From Bacillota bacterium (GTDB lineage: Bacteria; Bacillota; Limnochordia; Darwinibacteriales; Darwinibacteriaceae): DNA of 40,814 bases. The notes under the pieces were generated by a model that made no database searches, was not told the DNA's origin, and was given only the letters and a program-made list of their open reading frames with translations. The translations under genes and the position numbers were made by a program. Shown in pieces: positions 24,868 through 34,190 of the stretch. The DNA lies in assembly GCA_012837385.1 (NCBI GenBank), contig DURH01000068.1, positions 1-40,814 of the forward strand, read 5' to 3'. Numbering within the stretch: position 1 is the stretch's first letter; each line of letters opens with the position of its first letter.

Positions 24868-24902
24868 AACTTTATCTTAGATCACAATTGAGAAATAAAG
24901 TT
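24868..24902. promoter_or_regulatory. Inverted repeat in the upstream region of the sugar-transporter operon
   Basis: AACTTTAT (24868-24875) and ATAAAGTT (24895-24902) are perfect inverted copies separated by 19 bases, 67 bases before the binding-protein start. I see no near-consensus -35/-10 pair in the 180 AT-rich bases between the operon start and the GH67 terminator, which would fit an activator-dependent promoter; the AraC protein is a candidate binder. Confidence 0.35.
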
Positions 24903-24974
24903 TTCAGATGGTGTCATTTGCTCTTGCATTATGTTTCAAAACTTAACATCTGTGGTTTCCTGCGAAAAATGGCC

Positions 24975-25006
24975 AAGCAAAAACGCCTGGACAAATCCAG
25001 GCGTTT
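24975..25006 (-). terminator. Intrinsic terminator after the GH67 gene
   Basis: On the complement AAACGCCTGG (25006-24997... read from the right) pairs perfectly with CCAGGCGTTT around ATTTGT, followed by TTGCTTGG. It begins 18 bases after the GH67 stop and separates that gene from the sugar-transporter operon. Confidence 0.85.
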
Positions 25007-25023
25007 AGCCAAAGCTTGAATAA

Positions 25024-27045
25024 TCAAGGGTAGATCTTGCGGTTGTGGGCATCGGGGATGTGGGACAGCCGGTAAAAGAAGGTATTGATCACATCCCTCC
25101 ACTCCTTGGCATCCACCAGCTGGCCTTGGAGCCTCTCGAGGACATGGGCAAAAGTCTCGGGGTCAACCTTGTCCGCAAGCCCCTGCCATTTCGCCAGCAT
25201 TTCCTCTACCTGCTCCACTCCGAGAAAGTGGGTATCGTAGATATGCTGAATCAGGGTTTTACCCGACTTCAGCACATGGGTGTAGGGAATCCGGTGGAAA
25301 AAGAGAAGGAGTTCTTCAGGACAGGTTTCCACCGTTTCATACATCTGGGCATTTTCCAGGTGGTACTGCCCTGCAAAGCCAGTGCCTCCCTGTACAGAAC
25401 GGTCTACACCAATGGCCAGGTGATCTGCCTTATGATATGTTCCCCACTTGGAATACTCATACCCTTCCGGGTTGGGCCCGTAGTGATGCCCGGGATTGCA
25501 CATCCAGCCTATTCCCAAGGGAACGGTGTAATTCTCGTAGGTTTCCCAGGAACCAAGCAGCATCTGGCTTACCGTGTCCACCACATCTCCGTCGTGGCCC
25601 AAGGTGAGGGTCGCCCACTCCCTGGTAATATCCTCAGCAGACAGCTCCGGATTCCAGGCCAGCCGACCGTACCCGTACAGGTTTGCCTGGGCCAGGGTAT
25701 GCCCTGTCCAGTTGGGGTCGCTGCCCACATTGGTTACTGCAGCCAAGCCTGTCCAGCGCAGGGGAAAGACGGACCCAGTGACGATGCGGGCCACAGTGGA
25801 ACCAGGCCCCCTGGCATAGGTGTCAAATTCCAAGATTTCTTTCCATTGGGGAACTAAATAGCAGAGGTGCCGCTGCTGCCCTGTGTATTCCTGGGTAATC
25901 TGCAGCTCCAAGAGGTGGTTGGTGCGCTCCAAGCCGCCAAACAGGGGCGAGACAGGTTCCCGCACCTGGAAGTCCATGGGCCCGTTCTTGATCTGCAGCA
26001 CCACATTATCCCGGAACTGGCCATCCAAGGGCTTGAAGTGATCATAGGCAGCCCGGGCCCGATCGGTTGTGGTATCCCGCCAGTCCTGCTGGCAGTTGTA
26101 CACGAAACAGCGCCAGATCAACACTCCGCCAAAGGGCTCCAGGGCTTCAGCCAACATATTGGCTCCCTGGGCCTGGGTGCGCCCATAGGTAAAGGGCCCA
26201 GGGCGGTTCTCGGAATCTGCCTTGACCAGGAAGCCGCCTAGGTTAGGGACTTCAGCATAGAGCTGCCTAGTCCGCTCCTTCCACCAACTCTGTACCTGGG
26301 GATCCAAGGGATCGGCACTGTCCAGGCCGAATTCCAAAGGGCTGGCGAAATTGACGCTGAGGAAGAGGCGGATTCCGTAGTCCTGGAATATGCAGCTGAT
26401 GGTTCTGGACATCTCTGCCTTAGCGGCAATCAAGTGGGTCTCTTCGCGGTGGACATTGACATTGTTTATGGCTATCCCGTTGATGCCAATGGAGGCCATC
26501 AGGCGTGCGTAATCCCGCACCCGATCTAAGTCCTCCACCAGGTGATTGTCCTTGAAAAAGATGGATTGCCCAGCATAGCCCCTTTCAATGCTGCCATCTA
26601 GGTTGTCCCAATGATTGATCAAGCGCAGAGGACTGCGGGGCGATTCTTGCAGTTCCCAGCCGGGCTCAACTTCCCCCAGCTGCAGAGCGCGCAGGAAGGC
26701 AAAGGTGCCGTAGAGCAGCCCCTGCTCTCCTGGGCTGGAGATGAGCACTTTCAGTAAGCCTTCCCCTGCCCGGACTGTCAGTTTAAAACCCTCAGGACTG
26801 CCTGCAGCATCTTCCAGGCGCAGGGCCACCGCGGCTTCGTCCTCCCTTTCCACCAAGTTGGGCACTTGGCCGACAAGGCCGCCAAGGCCCCGCCGCAGCT
26901 CTGCAGTTATGGACTGGGTTAAGGCCATACCTCTGGGCACAGCCATGGTTGGAAACTGCTGCTCATACTTGGCCAAGAAAGCAGGAGGCAGCAGATCATA
27001 GTTGAGCCAGCACCCGTAGTCCCGAGAATTCTTATAATTTCGCAC
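25024..27045 (-). CDS. aguA: GH67 alpha-glucuronidase, cytoplasmic
   Basis: 673 residues, the full length of the family, with no signal peptide. It removes 4-O-methylglucuronic acid from the end of short xylo-oligosaccharides. The catalytic residues can be placed: acid Glu279 in [11 protein letters not shown], and the base pair Asp358 (KNGPMDFQ) and Glu386 (QITQEYTG). The spacings, 79 and 28 residues, are the same as in the Geobacillus enzyme as I recall it (Glu285, Asp364, Glu392). An N-terminal alpha/beta domain (about 1-140), the barrel (about 140-450) and a helical C-terminal domain follow family order. A GTG start at 27045 follows TTGGAGGG. It is divergent from the beta-xylosidase gene. 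Confidence 0.96.
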   Translation of the reverse strand: MRNYKNSRDYGCWLNYDLLPPAFLAKYEQQFPTMAVPRGMALTQSITAELRRGLGGLVGQVPNLVEREDEAAVALRLEDAAGSPEGFKLTVRAGEGLLKVLISSPGEQGLLYGTFAFLRALQLGEVEPGWELQESPRSPLRLINHWDNLDGSIERGYAGQSIFFKDNHLVEDLDRVRDYARLMASIGINGIAINNVNVHREETHLIAAKAEMSRTISCIFQDYGIRLFLSVNFASPLEFGLDSADPLDPQVQSWWKERTRQLYAEVPNLGGFLVKADSENRPGPFTYGRTQAQGANMLAEALEPFGGVLIWRCFVYNCQQDWRDTTTDRARAAYDHFKPLDGQFRDNVVLQIKNGPMDFQVREPVSPLFGGLERTNHLLELQITQEYTGQQRHLCYLVPQWKEILEFDTYARGPGSTVARIVTGSVFPLRWTGLAAVTNVGSDPNWTGHTLAQANLYGYGRLAWNPELSAEDITREWATLTLGHDGDVVDTVSQMLLGSWETYENYTVPLGIGWMCNPGHHYGPNPEGYEYSKWGTYHKADHLAIGVDRSVQGGTGFAGQYHLENAQMYETVETCPEELLLFFHRIPYTHVLKSGKTLIQHIYDTHFLGVEQVEEMLAKWQGLADKVDPETFAHVLERLQGQLVDAKEWRDVINTFFYRLSHIPDAHNRKIYP

Positions 27046-27120
27046 ACTCTAACCCTCCAATACCTTTTTTGTTTCACAATATTATGTTATAATTCCTTAC
27101 AAGGAAAACAAATAAGAAAG
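27046..27120. promoter_or_regulatory. Divergent promoter/operator region for alpha-glucuronidase and beta-xylosidase
   Basis: AT-rich gap of 75 bases. On the plus strand TGTTATAAT (27085-27093) is a perfect extended -10 element, with no good -35. A 14-base palindrome TTCCTT-AC-AAGGAA (27093-27106) follows at the expected transcription start and could be the operator. The overlapping dyad ATTAT-GTT-ATAAT (27081-27093) offers CATAAT-like -10 candidates on the complement for GH67. Both genes could therefore be switched by a single protein. Confidence 0.6.
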
Positions 27121-29295
27121 ATGGTGTATAAGGCTATGCTGTTTAGGCAAACCGACCTGCCCATGGAAGAAAGGATCCAAGATCTGATCTCCCGCATGAC
27201 TCTTGAAGAAAAAGTATCCCAACTCATCTATGATTCAGCAGCTGTTCCCCGCCTAGGCATCGAGGAGTATAACTGGTGGAATGAATGCCTCCACGGAGTG
27301 GGCCGAGCCGGTGTTGCCACCGTGTTCCCTCAGGCAATCGGCATGGCAGCCAGCTTCAACCCGGAGCTGCTCGGTGAAGTGGCTGAGGTTATCGCCACTG
27401 AAGCCAGGGCTAAGCACCACGAGGCAGCCCGCCACGGTGACCGCGGCATCTACAAGGGCCTCACTTTCTGGACGCCCAATGTGAACATCTTCCGGGATCC
27501 CCGCTGGGGCCGGGGCCAGGAAACCTACGGCGAAGACCCCTACCTCACTGCTCAGCTGGGGGTTGCTTTTGTCAAAGGCTTGCAGGGCGATCATCCTAAG
27601 TATATGAAGGCAGCTGCCTGCGCCAAGCACTACGCTGTACACAGCGGCCCAGAGAGCCTGCGTCACAGCTTCGATGCCCGCTGCAGCCAGAAGGATCTCT
27701 ATGAAACCTATCTGCCCGCCTTCCGAGCCTTGGTCAAAGAGGCCAACGTGGAGTCGGTCATGGGCGCCTACAACCGCACCAATGGTGAACCTTGCTGCGC
27801 CAGCCCCACGCTGCTGCAGAAAATCCTCAGGGAAGACTGGGGGTTCGAGGGCCATGTGGTATCCGACTGCGGAGCCATCCTCGATATCCACGCCCATCAT
27901 AAGGTAACCAACACACCTGAGGAATCAGCTGCCCTGGCAGTGGAAAACGGCTGCGATCTCAACTGCGGACGGGTTTACCCGGCATTGGTGGAAGCGGTGA
28001 AGCAGGGCCTGATCTCCGAAGAGAAGATTGACCTGTCACTAGCCCGCCTGCTGAGGACCAAGTTCAAACTGGGCATGTTCGATCCTGAAGAAGAGGTGCC
28101 CTTCGCCCAGATCCCCTTTGAAGTGGTAGCTGCCCCTGAGCACCGCAGCCTGTCCCGGGAAATGGCCCGCCAGTCCATGGTGCTGCTCAAAAACGAGAAC
28201 AATGTGCTGCCCTTGAATAAGGACCTAAAAACAGTGGCAGTGATCGGGCCCAATGCTCAGGCCCAGAATGTACTGCTGGGCAACTACTTCGGAACATCTA
28301 CAAAACTGGTTACAGCCCTGGACGGCATCCGCAACAAGCTGGAGCCTGAATGCAGGGTTCTCTACGCTGAGGGCTGCGACATATTGACAACGGAAGTAGG
28401 TTTCTGGGGCAACAGTCCGAAAGAGGGTTTTGCTGAAGCCTTAGCTGTAGCCGAGAGATCCGACGCCGTAATTATGTGCATGGGCATTTCCCCTGACCTG
28501 GAAGGAGAAGAAGGCGCAGCTGCTAACTCAGACGGCGGAGGCGACAAGATTTCCCTTGAACTTCCTGGCATGCAGAACGAGTTGATTAAGGAAATCGCTG
28601 CCCTGGGCAAACCAGTTGTACTAGTAGTGTTCAGCGGCAGCCCCATGGCCCTCACTACGGTGCAGGAGCATGTTCCCGCCATTATTCAGGCTTGGTATCC
28701 AGGTGAAGAAGGCGGTAATGCTCTGGCGGACATCATTTTCGGCGACTACAACCCCGCCGGCCGCCTGCCTGTCACTTTCGTGAAATCCCTGGATCAGGTG
28801 CCTGAGTTCACCGATTATTCCATGGCTGGGCGTACCTACCGCTATATGGAGGAGGAACCCCTCTATCCCTTCGGTTACGGGCTCAGCTACACCAGCTTTG
28901 AATATGACAGCTTGACTGTACCCATCGAAGTAAACACCGGCGAAAACCTCGAGGTGGAAGTAGAGGTGGAAAACACCGGCAGCAGGGCAGGAGATGAGGT
29001 TGTTCAGCTCTATGTGAAACATCACTCCGCTTCCACTGCCACTCCCCGTTTCTCACTCCAGGGCTTCAAGAGGATTACCCTGCAGCCAGGGGAGAAGCAG
29101 ACTGTAACCTTCACCCTTACACCTCGGCAGTTAGCAGTGTTTGATGAAGACGGCCGCTGCTTGGTAGAACCCCACACCCTGGAAATCTTCGTAGGCGGCA
29201 GCCAGCCTGACCCACGCAGCCAGGCCCTCACCGGACAGGAACCCCTGTCCCTCACGGTGGAGCTGGTGGGAGAAACCATTGAGCTGGATCGTTAA
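27121..29295 (+). CDS. GH3 beta-xylosidase, cytoplasmic
   Basis: 724 residues with no signal peptide. GH3 barrel (about 15-345) with WWNECLHGVGRAG, FRDPRWGRGQETYGEDP, Lys169-His170 (KHY), HSGPESLRHSFDA and nucleophile Asp249 in VVSDCGA; alpha/beta sandwich (about 360-585); fibronectin III-like C-terminus (about 625-700). WNE, SGPE..RH and SDCGAI mark the xylosidase branch rather than the glucosidase branch. It would release xylose from xylobiose and longer oligosaccharides after GH67 has removed glucuronate. The ATG at 27121 has only a weak ribosome site (AAGAAAG); an ATG five codons later is possible. The transcript ends at a clear terminator. Confidence 0.93.
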   Translation: MVYKAMLFRQTDLPMEERIQDLISRMTLEEKVSQLIYDSAAVPRLGIEEYNWWNECLHGVGRAGVATVFPQAIGMAASFNPELLGEVAEVIATEARAKHHEAARHGDRGIYKGLTFWTPNVNIFRDPRWGRGQETYGEDPYLTAQLGVAFVKGLQGDHPKYMKAAACAKHYAVHSGPESLRHSFDARCSQKDLYETYLPAFRALVKEANVESVMGAYNRTNGEPCCASPTLLQKILREDWGFEGHVVSDCGAILDIHAHHKVTNTPEESAALAVENGCDLNCGRVYPALVEAVKQGLISEEKIDLSLARLLRTKFKLGMFDPEEEVPFAQIPFEVVAAPEHRSLSREMARQSMVLLKNENNVLPLNKDLKTVAVIGPNAQAQNVLLGNYFGTSTKLVTALDGIRNKLEPECRVLYAEGCDILTTEVGFWGNSPKEGFAEALAVAERSDAVIMCMGISPDLEGEEGAAANSDGGGDKISLELPGMQNELIKEIAALGKPVVLVVFSGSPMALTTVQEHVPAIIQAWYPGEEGGNALADIIFGDYNPAGRLPVTFVKSLDQVPEFTDYSMAGRTYRYMEEEPLYPFGYGLSYTSFEYDSLTVPIEVNTGENLEVEVEVENTGSRAGDEVVQLYVKHHSASTATPRFSLQGFKRITLQPGEKQTVTFTLTPRQLAVFDEDGRCLVEPHTLEIFVGGSQPDPRSQALTGQEPLSLTVELVGETIELDR

Positions 29296-29321
29296 CCGGC
29301 ACTGAACAGTAACTAAGTAGT

Positions 29322-29351
29322 AAACCGCTAGCTCAGCCTAGCGGTTTTTTC
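29322..29351. terminator. Intrinsic terminator after the beta-xylosidase gene
   Basis: AAACCGCTAG (29322-29331) pairs perfectly with CTAGCGGTTT (29338-29347) around CTCAGC, and the U-tract TTTTTTC follows. It lies between convergent genes; on the complement only a TTT follows, so it is weaker for the permease operon. Confidence 0.92.
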
Positions 29352-29356
29352 TTTGC

Positions 29357-30223
29357 CTATTCGCCGGTAATCCCAGATGTGCCCATGGTCTGCACAATTT
29401 TGGCCTGGTTGATCACGAACACGGTAATGGGCACCGCCATCAGGAGCACCGATACCGCGGCGGCCACACCGGCCCGGCCCACACCGCCTCCGATAATCTG
29501 GTTCAGGGCGTAAGGAAGCGGCTTCAGTTCCTCCGAGTAGATGAACATCCCGCCCTGGTCGCCCCAAAGCTGCTGGAAGTTCAGGATGATCAAGGTGAGC
29601 CAGGCTGGCTTGACGATAGGCATCACGATGCGCCAATGGATGTACCATTCTGAAGCACCGTCGATGCGGGCCGCCTCCAGGAGGGAATCATGCACCATGT
29701 GAGTGATAAAATTGCGCATGAGGAACACTCCCAATGTGGCCCCCCAAGCGGGCACAACCAGGGCTGTATAGGTGTTGATCCAGCCCAGGTAAGAGATGAT
29801 CAGGTACCTGGGGATCACCAGTACGGAACCGGCAAACATCAGGGAGAACAAGATCAAGTTATTGATCAAGTTCCGCCCCTTAAAGTCGTGCTTAGCCAGG
29901 GCATAGGCGCAGAGGGAACCCAGAATCACATTCCCTGCACTGCCTGCGCCCACGATGAACAGAGAGTTGAAGAGATACCGCGACACGGGAACCCAAGATT
30001 GGGCCATGAGCAGAAAGAGATCGCTGAAATTGCTCATGGTGGGATGGCGCGGCAGAAACTGCGGCGGGAAGATGAACAGCTCGTTGAGGGGCTTGAAAGC
30101 CTGGCAGATGGCGTAGAACATGGGCAGCGCCATGTACACTGCACCGAGCCCCAAGAAGATCAAGATGGCCACATCGCCTGCGGTGGAGCGGGCTATACGC
30201 CGGTTGCTGATTTTAAGACGCAT
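29357..30223 (-). CDS. Carbohydrate ABC permease, MalG type (pair 2)
   Basis: 288 residues with six membrane helices and the EAA loop LEAARIDGASEWYIHWRIVMPIVKP. FIFPPQFLPRHPT before the transport core is typical of the MalG/LplC branch for oligosaccharides. It starts at ATG 30223 after AGGGAGG, 16 bases after the stop of its MalF partner, and is the last gene of the long operon. It works with the product of 30240-31130 and probably the large binding protein at 31127-34177. Confidence 0.93.
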   Translation of the reverse strand: MRLKISNRRIARSTAGDVAILIFLGLGAVYMALPMFYAICQAFKPLNELFIFPPQFLPRHPTMSNFSDLFLLMAQSWVPVSRYLFNSLFIVGAGSAGNVILGSLCAYALAKHDFKGRNLINNLILFSLMFAGSVLVIPRYLIISYLGWINTYTALVVPAWGATLGVFLMRNFITHMVHDSLLEAARIDGASEWYIHWRIVMPIVKPAWLTLIILNFQQLWGDQGGMFIYSEELKPLPYALNQIIGGGVGRAGVAAAVSVLLMAVPITVFVINQAKIVQTMGTSGITGE

Positions 30224-30239
30224 TGCTGATCCCTCCCTG

Positions 30240-31130
30240 CTAACCTATGCGGCGCAGAAGTCTCTGCACCAGACGCTGCACCAGCAGCATAGTGATAAAC
30301 AGCAGCACCGCCATGGCAGATGCATAGCCCATTTCGTAGCGCACATAACCATAGTCGTTGATGTGCTGCACGATGGTCCAGGTAGCCCAATCTGTGGGTG
30401 CAGTACCAGTGAGGGCCTGGAGCTGGTCCGCGGCAGCAAAAGAGTTGGTGATGCTGATAATTGCCCCGAACATGAGATGGTGCTTCATCATGGGCAGGGT
30501 GATGTACCACAGCTCCTGCCAACGGTTGCGGACTCCGTCGATAGCCCCCGCCTCGTAGTAGATGGAGTCAATACCCTGCAGGCCGGCAATGAAGGTCAGA
30601 AAGCTCACGCCCAAGCTCATCCAGAGTACAACCACAATCACAATAGGCATCATCCACCTGGGGTCCACCAGCCACTGCACGGGCTTGTCGATGATGCCCC
30701 AGTAGAGCAAGATACCGTTGATATACCCGTAAGCGTCGCCGCTGAACAGAACGGTCCAGATCATAAAGGCATTCGCGGAGATGCTGGGGGCGTAAAAGAG
30801 CAGGGTCAACACAGCCCTGATCCTCGGCTTCAGTTCGTTAATCAGCCAAGCGAACACAAAACACAGTGCGTAGCTCAACGGGCCCGTGATAACCGCGAAG
30901 AGCAGAGTGTTCTTCACGGCAATAAGGAAAACATCATCTTCTAAAAACAGGGCCAGGTAGTTGGACCAGCCCACCCAACGGGGAGGCTCGATCATATTGA
31001 AGTAGGTGAAGCTGAGCCCGATGGCAACGGCGATGGGAACAACGACAAAGAGGGCGAACACCAGCAGAAACGGCGCCACAAACAGATAGGAGACCCTCTT
31101 TTCCTTCAGCTCCAGCCACAATGCCTTCAT
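30240..31130 (-). CDS. Carbohydrate ABC permease, MalF type (pair 2)
   Basis: 296 residues, six helices, beginning VSYLFVAPFLLVFALFVVVPI, with the MalF-type EAA loop (YYEAGAIDGVRNRWQELWYITLPMM; Gly replaces the second Ala). The start codon overlaps the stop of the large binding-protein gene by ATGA, good evidence that these two products function together. No ATPase gene lies nearby. Confidence 0.93.
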   Translation of the reverse strand: MKALWLELKEKRVSYLFVAPFLLVFALFVVVPIAVAIGLSFTYFNMIEPPRWVGWSNYLALFLEDDVFLIAVKNTLLFAVITGPLSYALCFVFAWLINELKPRIRAVLTLLFYAPSISANAFMIWTVLFSGDAYGYINGILLYWGIIDKPVQWLVDPRWMMPIVIVVVLWMSLGVSFLTFIAGLQGIDSIYYEAGAIDGVRNRWQELWYITLPMMKHHLMFGAIISITNSFAAADQLQALTGTAPTDWATWTIVQHINDYGYVRYEMGYASAMAVLLFITMLLVQRLVQRLLRRIG

Positions 31131-34100
31131 TCACCCTCTCCCCCTTCTAGCAGCCTGTAGCGCTCCAGGATATCCCGGTACTCCTCGCCTAACTGCGGTG
31201 CTTCCCAATCCAGGCGCCATACATGGCTGTAGTGATCCCAAAACAGCTCCTTCCAGCGTTCATCCAGCTCTTCCAGTTCCGTTTCATAGTCGAACTCCAT
31301 GCGCTTGCGGGCGATCTCCTTGTCGATCTCCCGGGCATAGTCCAGAACTGACTCCCTCACGGGCGCGTTCTGCAGCACTACTGCCCTGAAGAGCCAGTCG
31401 AACTGCCTGGTCACATAGTACCCGCCGAGGACAGGCGGCACGCCTTCCACCCAATCCCACTGGGCGTTAAGCTGTTCCCGCTCCTCTACCCGCCACGGCA
31501 GCTCCTGCATGGCCTCCACATTGGCCGTGGCATAGCGGGCGCTTGCCCCAATCAAGGCTTCCAGCTCTCTACCGAAGCGCACCTGCGTTTCGGTGCTGGT
31601 CCACCACTTCAGGAACTCCCAGGCCTCCTGCTTCTTCTCAGACTTCTCTAAAATGATGGAACCAGTGGTGCCGCTGGGCATGATCACGGCTCCCAGCTGG
31701 TCTGTGCGAATCTGCAGCGCATCCTGGGCCACAGGTACGGCCCGGTTGATGGTCCCGTCCGGCTGAGGGGTTCCAGGGATGGGAGCCATACCCCACTGCC
31801 CCCTCAGTTCCGTGGCAAACACAGACAAGGTGTTAAACTCCGCATAATTGGCAATGGCCAGGGGCATTTCACCCATGCGGAAACGGTTGATGAAGTTGTA
31901 CTGCAGGGGCAGTCCCGATTGGGTAAAGAGATTGGTCATCTCGGCGAAAATATCTATGGCCGCATGGGCCGTGAGATTGGTCTGAATCACGTCCTCTTTG
32001 TACAGGCTGATCCCGTTTTGGTACAGAAACTGCACGAAGGTGTACATGCTGGGCCAGAGGCCGAACTCCAGATGGTGGTTCTGCAGCTCAGGCAGGATCC
32101 GCATGACATCATCCCAGGTCTGGGGAATCTCCAACCCCAGTTCATCCAAGATATCCTTGCGGTAAAAGAGCATGGGGAAACTCTGCACTTCCGGCAGAGC
32201 AAAGACCTGATCGCGCCAGCGGAAGGTGAGCAGCGCTGACTTTTTAAACCGCTGAGCCACCTCTGGAAAATCGGGGAACTGAGTCAAGTCAGCCACGGCA
32301 CCGCGGAAGGCCATATCCATATTGGCTGCCCCGATAGCCACATCGGGCTGATTTCCAGCAATGGTCGCGGGGACCAGCAGCTGGTCCATGAAGGTGATCA
32401 GCTCCAAATCCACATAGATGCCGGTTTCTGGGGTGAAGCTGTCTTCAATCATCTGCTTGAGGATCTGGGCCTGGTCACGGCCCAAACCAATCCACACCTT
32501 AATCTTCTTGGTAGGTGCGGCTTGGCCCGACTCTCCGCCAATGTCGTGGATGGTGGTGTAATCCCGGACAAATGAAGACCAGAAAGCCCGGGCTTCATGC
32601 AGCGCAACTTCCCAGAAAGCAGGTTTAGCCCTGGGCATCTGCTGCTCGGGAGACGCCACTACTAAGAAGTCGATCTGCAGGGGCTGGCGCCTGGAAGTCA
32701 TGATCCAGGTTCCCAGCTGCCCGATGGCATCGCGGTACTCCTGGAGCAGATTGGGAATGGCGTCGGGCTTGTCATACATACGCTCCAGCATGCGGGCGAA
32801 GTCCAGCAGGGCGGCGGCGTGGCTCAGCTGCCCCGTGATGCGCTCCAACTCCGCGGCAAGGTAGCGCAGATCCTCTGCTCCCGCTTTGATCCGCTCCAGC
32901 AGCTGTGGTACCCGCTGCTCCAGCTGGTAGCTGCGGATGGGATCAGGTGTAGGCGAAGTGATCATGATAATGCTGCGGTAAACGCTGTTGAGCTCGTAGA
33001 GGAGATCCTCGGCAAACTCGATGAGGGGCCCTAGGTCCCCTAGAACTGCTTCTAAACGGATCTCATGCTGCCCCTTGGTCAAGTAGAACAGGAAGGGCTC
33101 GCCCAGCTCCTCTTCGCCCAGCTGGGTGATTTCATACCGGGAGGAAAAACGGAAAGGGATGGCGGACACTTCCGCGAAGGGCACCTGGCCATCAATGAGC
33201 AGCCTGCGGTTGCTCAAGTCTCCCCGGTTGATGTTCTGCTTGCCCTTAATGGCGATTTTGTAATACCCATCCTGGGGGATGTCAACGTGCCAGGCAATCC
33301 AGTCCCCCACTTCTGTCCAGCGATGCCCGCCGATGGAATTGAGCCTGGTCTCGGCGTGGTGGTAGGGCACCACCGTTGGATCGCCGGGATCAGCCACGGC
33401 AAACAGGGACGGGCTGGAGCGGTAGCTGGACGACTCTCCCTCGATCTGAATGAAGATGCCCCTCAGCTCTTCCGCCTGGGGCTGTTCAGCCCTTACCTCA
33501 GAGTACGGCTTGGGAACAGGTGCTTGACACAGGCGCAGATACCCAATGATCATGGGCTCTGCCTTGGAGATCAGGCGGATGGTATTCCACCCCTGCTGGA
33601 AATGGAAGAAGAGGGGCTGCTCCTCGTAACCCTGGGCATCGGTGAGCAGCACCGTCTGCCACATGGGCTTTTCCACCTGCCTGGGGCGGATCTCATTGCC
33701 CGCGGCATCAAACTGGGAGGGGCCTGCATCGCCGAATATCCTGTGGAAAACCAGGTATTCCGCGCTGCTGAAGGGCAGCTCGCCGTTGATCTCAATGCTG
33801 CGCTCCATGGCCGAACTGCGTCCAGGCGCGGGGTAGTAGGCCAGCTCAAGATTGTACAGGCCGGCTTCTTCCACCCAGACTTCCCATTCAATTGTGCCTT
33901 GTTCATCAACCCAGACCACCCAGCCCGGGTAGCCTTCGTGATCCAGCAGCAGCTTAGTTCGGGCTGTGGCCCGGGCAAACCCGGACCCGTTGATGCGCAC
34001 TTCGCGCTGGGGATAGGCCGGCTCCGCAAAGCTGGCCAGATACTCTTGGTAAGTTGGGATTTCCCCAAACCTGCTCAAAGCAGCCTGTGCCGGCTCGCAG

Positions 34101-34177
34101 TAAGAAACGAACGCTGGCAGGATTAGAAGGCAGCCGAGCACAAGTAGGAAACCTGGTCGCAGGCGCCTCGTGAGCAT
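31127..34177 (-). CDS. Giant solute-binding protein with two N-terminal carbohydrate-binding-like modules
   Basis: 1016 residues, more than twice the usual length of a sugar-binding protein. Residues 1-33 form a signal peptide ending AQA. Two beta-rich segments follow, about 55-220 (PGWVVWVDEQGTIEWEVWV, LYNLELAYYPAPGRSS, WNTIRLISKAEPMII) and about 240-395 (IQIEGESSSYRSS, WTEVGDWIAWHVDI, DGYYKIAIKGKQN, KGQHEIRLEA), each with the strand pattern of CBM6/CBM35-like sandwiches. A helical linker (about 400-545) leads to an extracellular solute-binding domain (about 557-900: FYRKDILDELGLEIPQTWDD, EAWEFLKWWTS) and a charged helical tail. There is no lipobox. AAGGAGG precedes ATG 34177. It likely captures xylan-derived oligosaccharides for the permeases directly downstream. 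Confidence 0.85.
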   Translation of the reverse strand: MLTRRLRPGFLLVLGCLLILPAFVSYCEPAQAALSRFGEIPTYQEYLASFAEPAYPQREVRINGSGFARATARTKLLLDHEGYPGWVVWVDEQGTIEWEVWVEEAGLYNLELAYYPAPGRSSAMERSIEINGELPFSSAEYLVFHRIFGDAGPSQFDAAGNEIRPRQVEKPMWQTVLLTDAQGYEEQPLFFHFQQGWNTIRLISKAEPMIIGYLRLCQAPVPKPYSEVRAEQPQAEELRGIFIQIEGESSSYRSSPSLFAVADPGDPTVVPYHHAETRLNSIGGHRWTEVGDWIAWHVDIPQDGYYKIAIKGKQNINRGDLSNRRLLIDGQVPFAEVSAIPFRFSSRYEITQLGEEELGEPFLFYLTKGQHEIRLEAVLGDLGPLIEFAEDLLYELNSVYRSIIMITSPTPDPIRSYQLEQRVPQLLERIKAGAEDLRYLAAELERITGQLSHAAALLDFARMLERMYDKPDAIPNLLQEYRDAIGQLGTWIMTSRRQPLQIDFLVVASPEQQMPRAKPAFWEVALHEARAFWSSFVRDYTTIHDIGGESGQAAPTKKIKVWIGLGRDQAQILKQMIEDSFTPETGIYVDLELITFMDQLLVPATIAGNQPDVAIGAANMDMAFRGAVADLTQFPDFPEVAQRFKKSALLTFRWRDQVFALPEVQSFPMLFYRKDILDELGLEIPQTWDDVMRILPELQNHHLEFGLWPSMYTFVQFLYQNGISLYKEDVIQTNLTAHAAIDIFAEMTNLFTQSGLPLQYNFINRFRMGEMPLAIANYAEFNTLSVFATELRGQWGMAPIPGTPQPDGTINRAVPVAQDALQIRTDQLGAVIMPSGTTGSIILEKSEKKQEAWEFLKWWTSTETQVRFGRELEALIGASARYATANVEAMQELPWRVEEREQLNAQWDWVEGVPPVLGGYYVTRQFDWLFRAVVLQNAPVRESVLDYAREIDKEIARKRMEFDYETELEELDERWKELFWDHYSHVWRLDWEAPQLGEEYRDILERYRLLEGGEGE

Positions 34178-34190
34178 GATGGTATCCTCC

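Noticed and set aside
25045-25857. 270-codon plus-strand frame
   Set aside because: Antisense to the GH67 gene, whose catalytic residues and length are fully conserved; no independent support.
33065-34126. 353-codon open frame on the plus strand
   Set aside because: It lies wholly antisense to the large binding-protein gene, has no ribosome site worth noting and no recognisable domain; it is explained by codon bias in the real gene.
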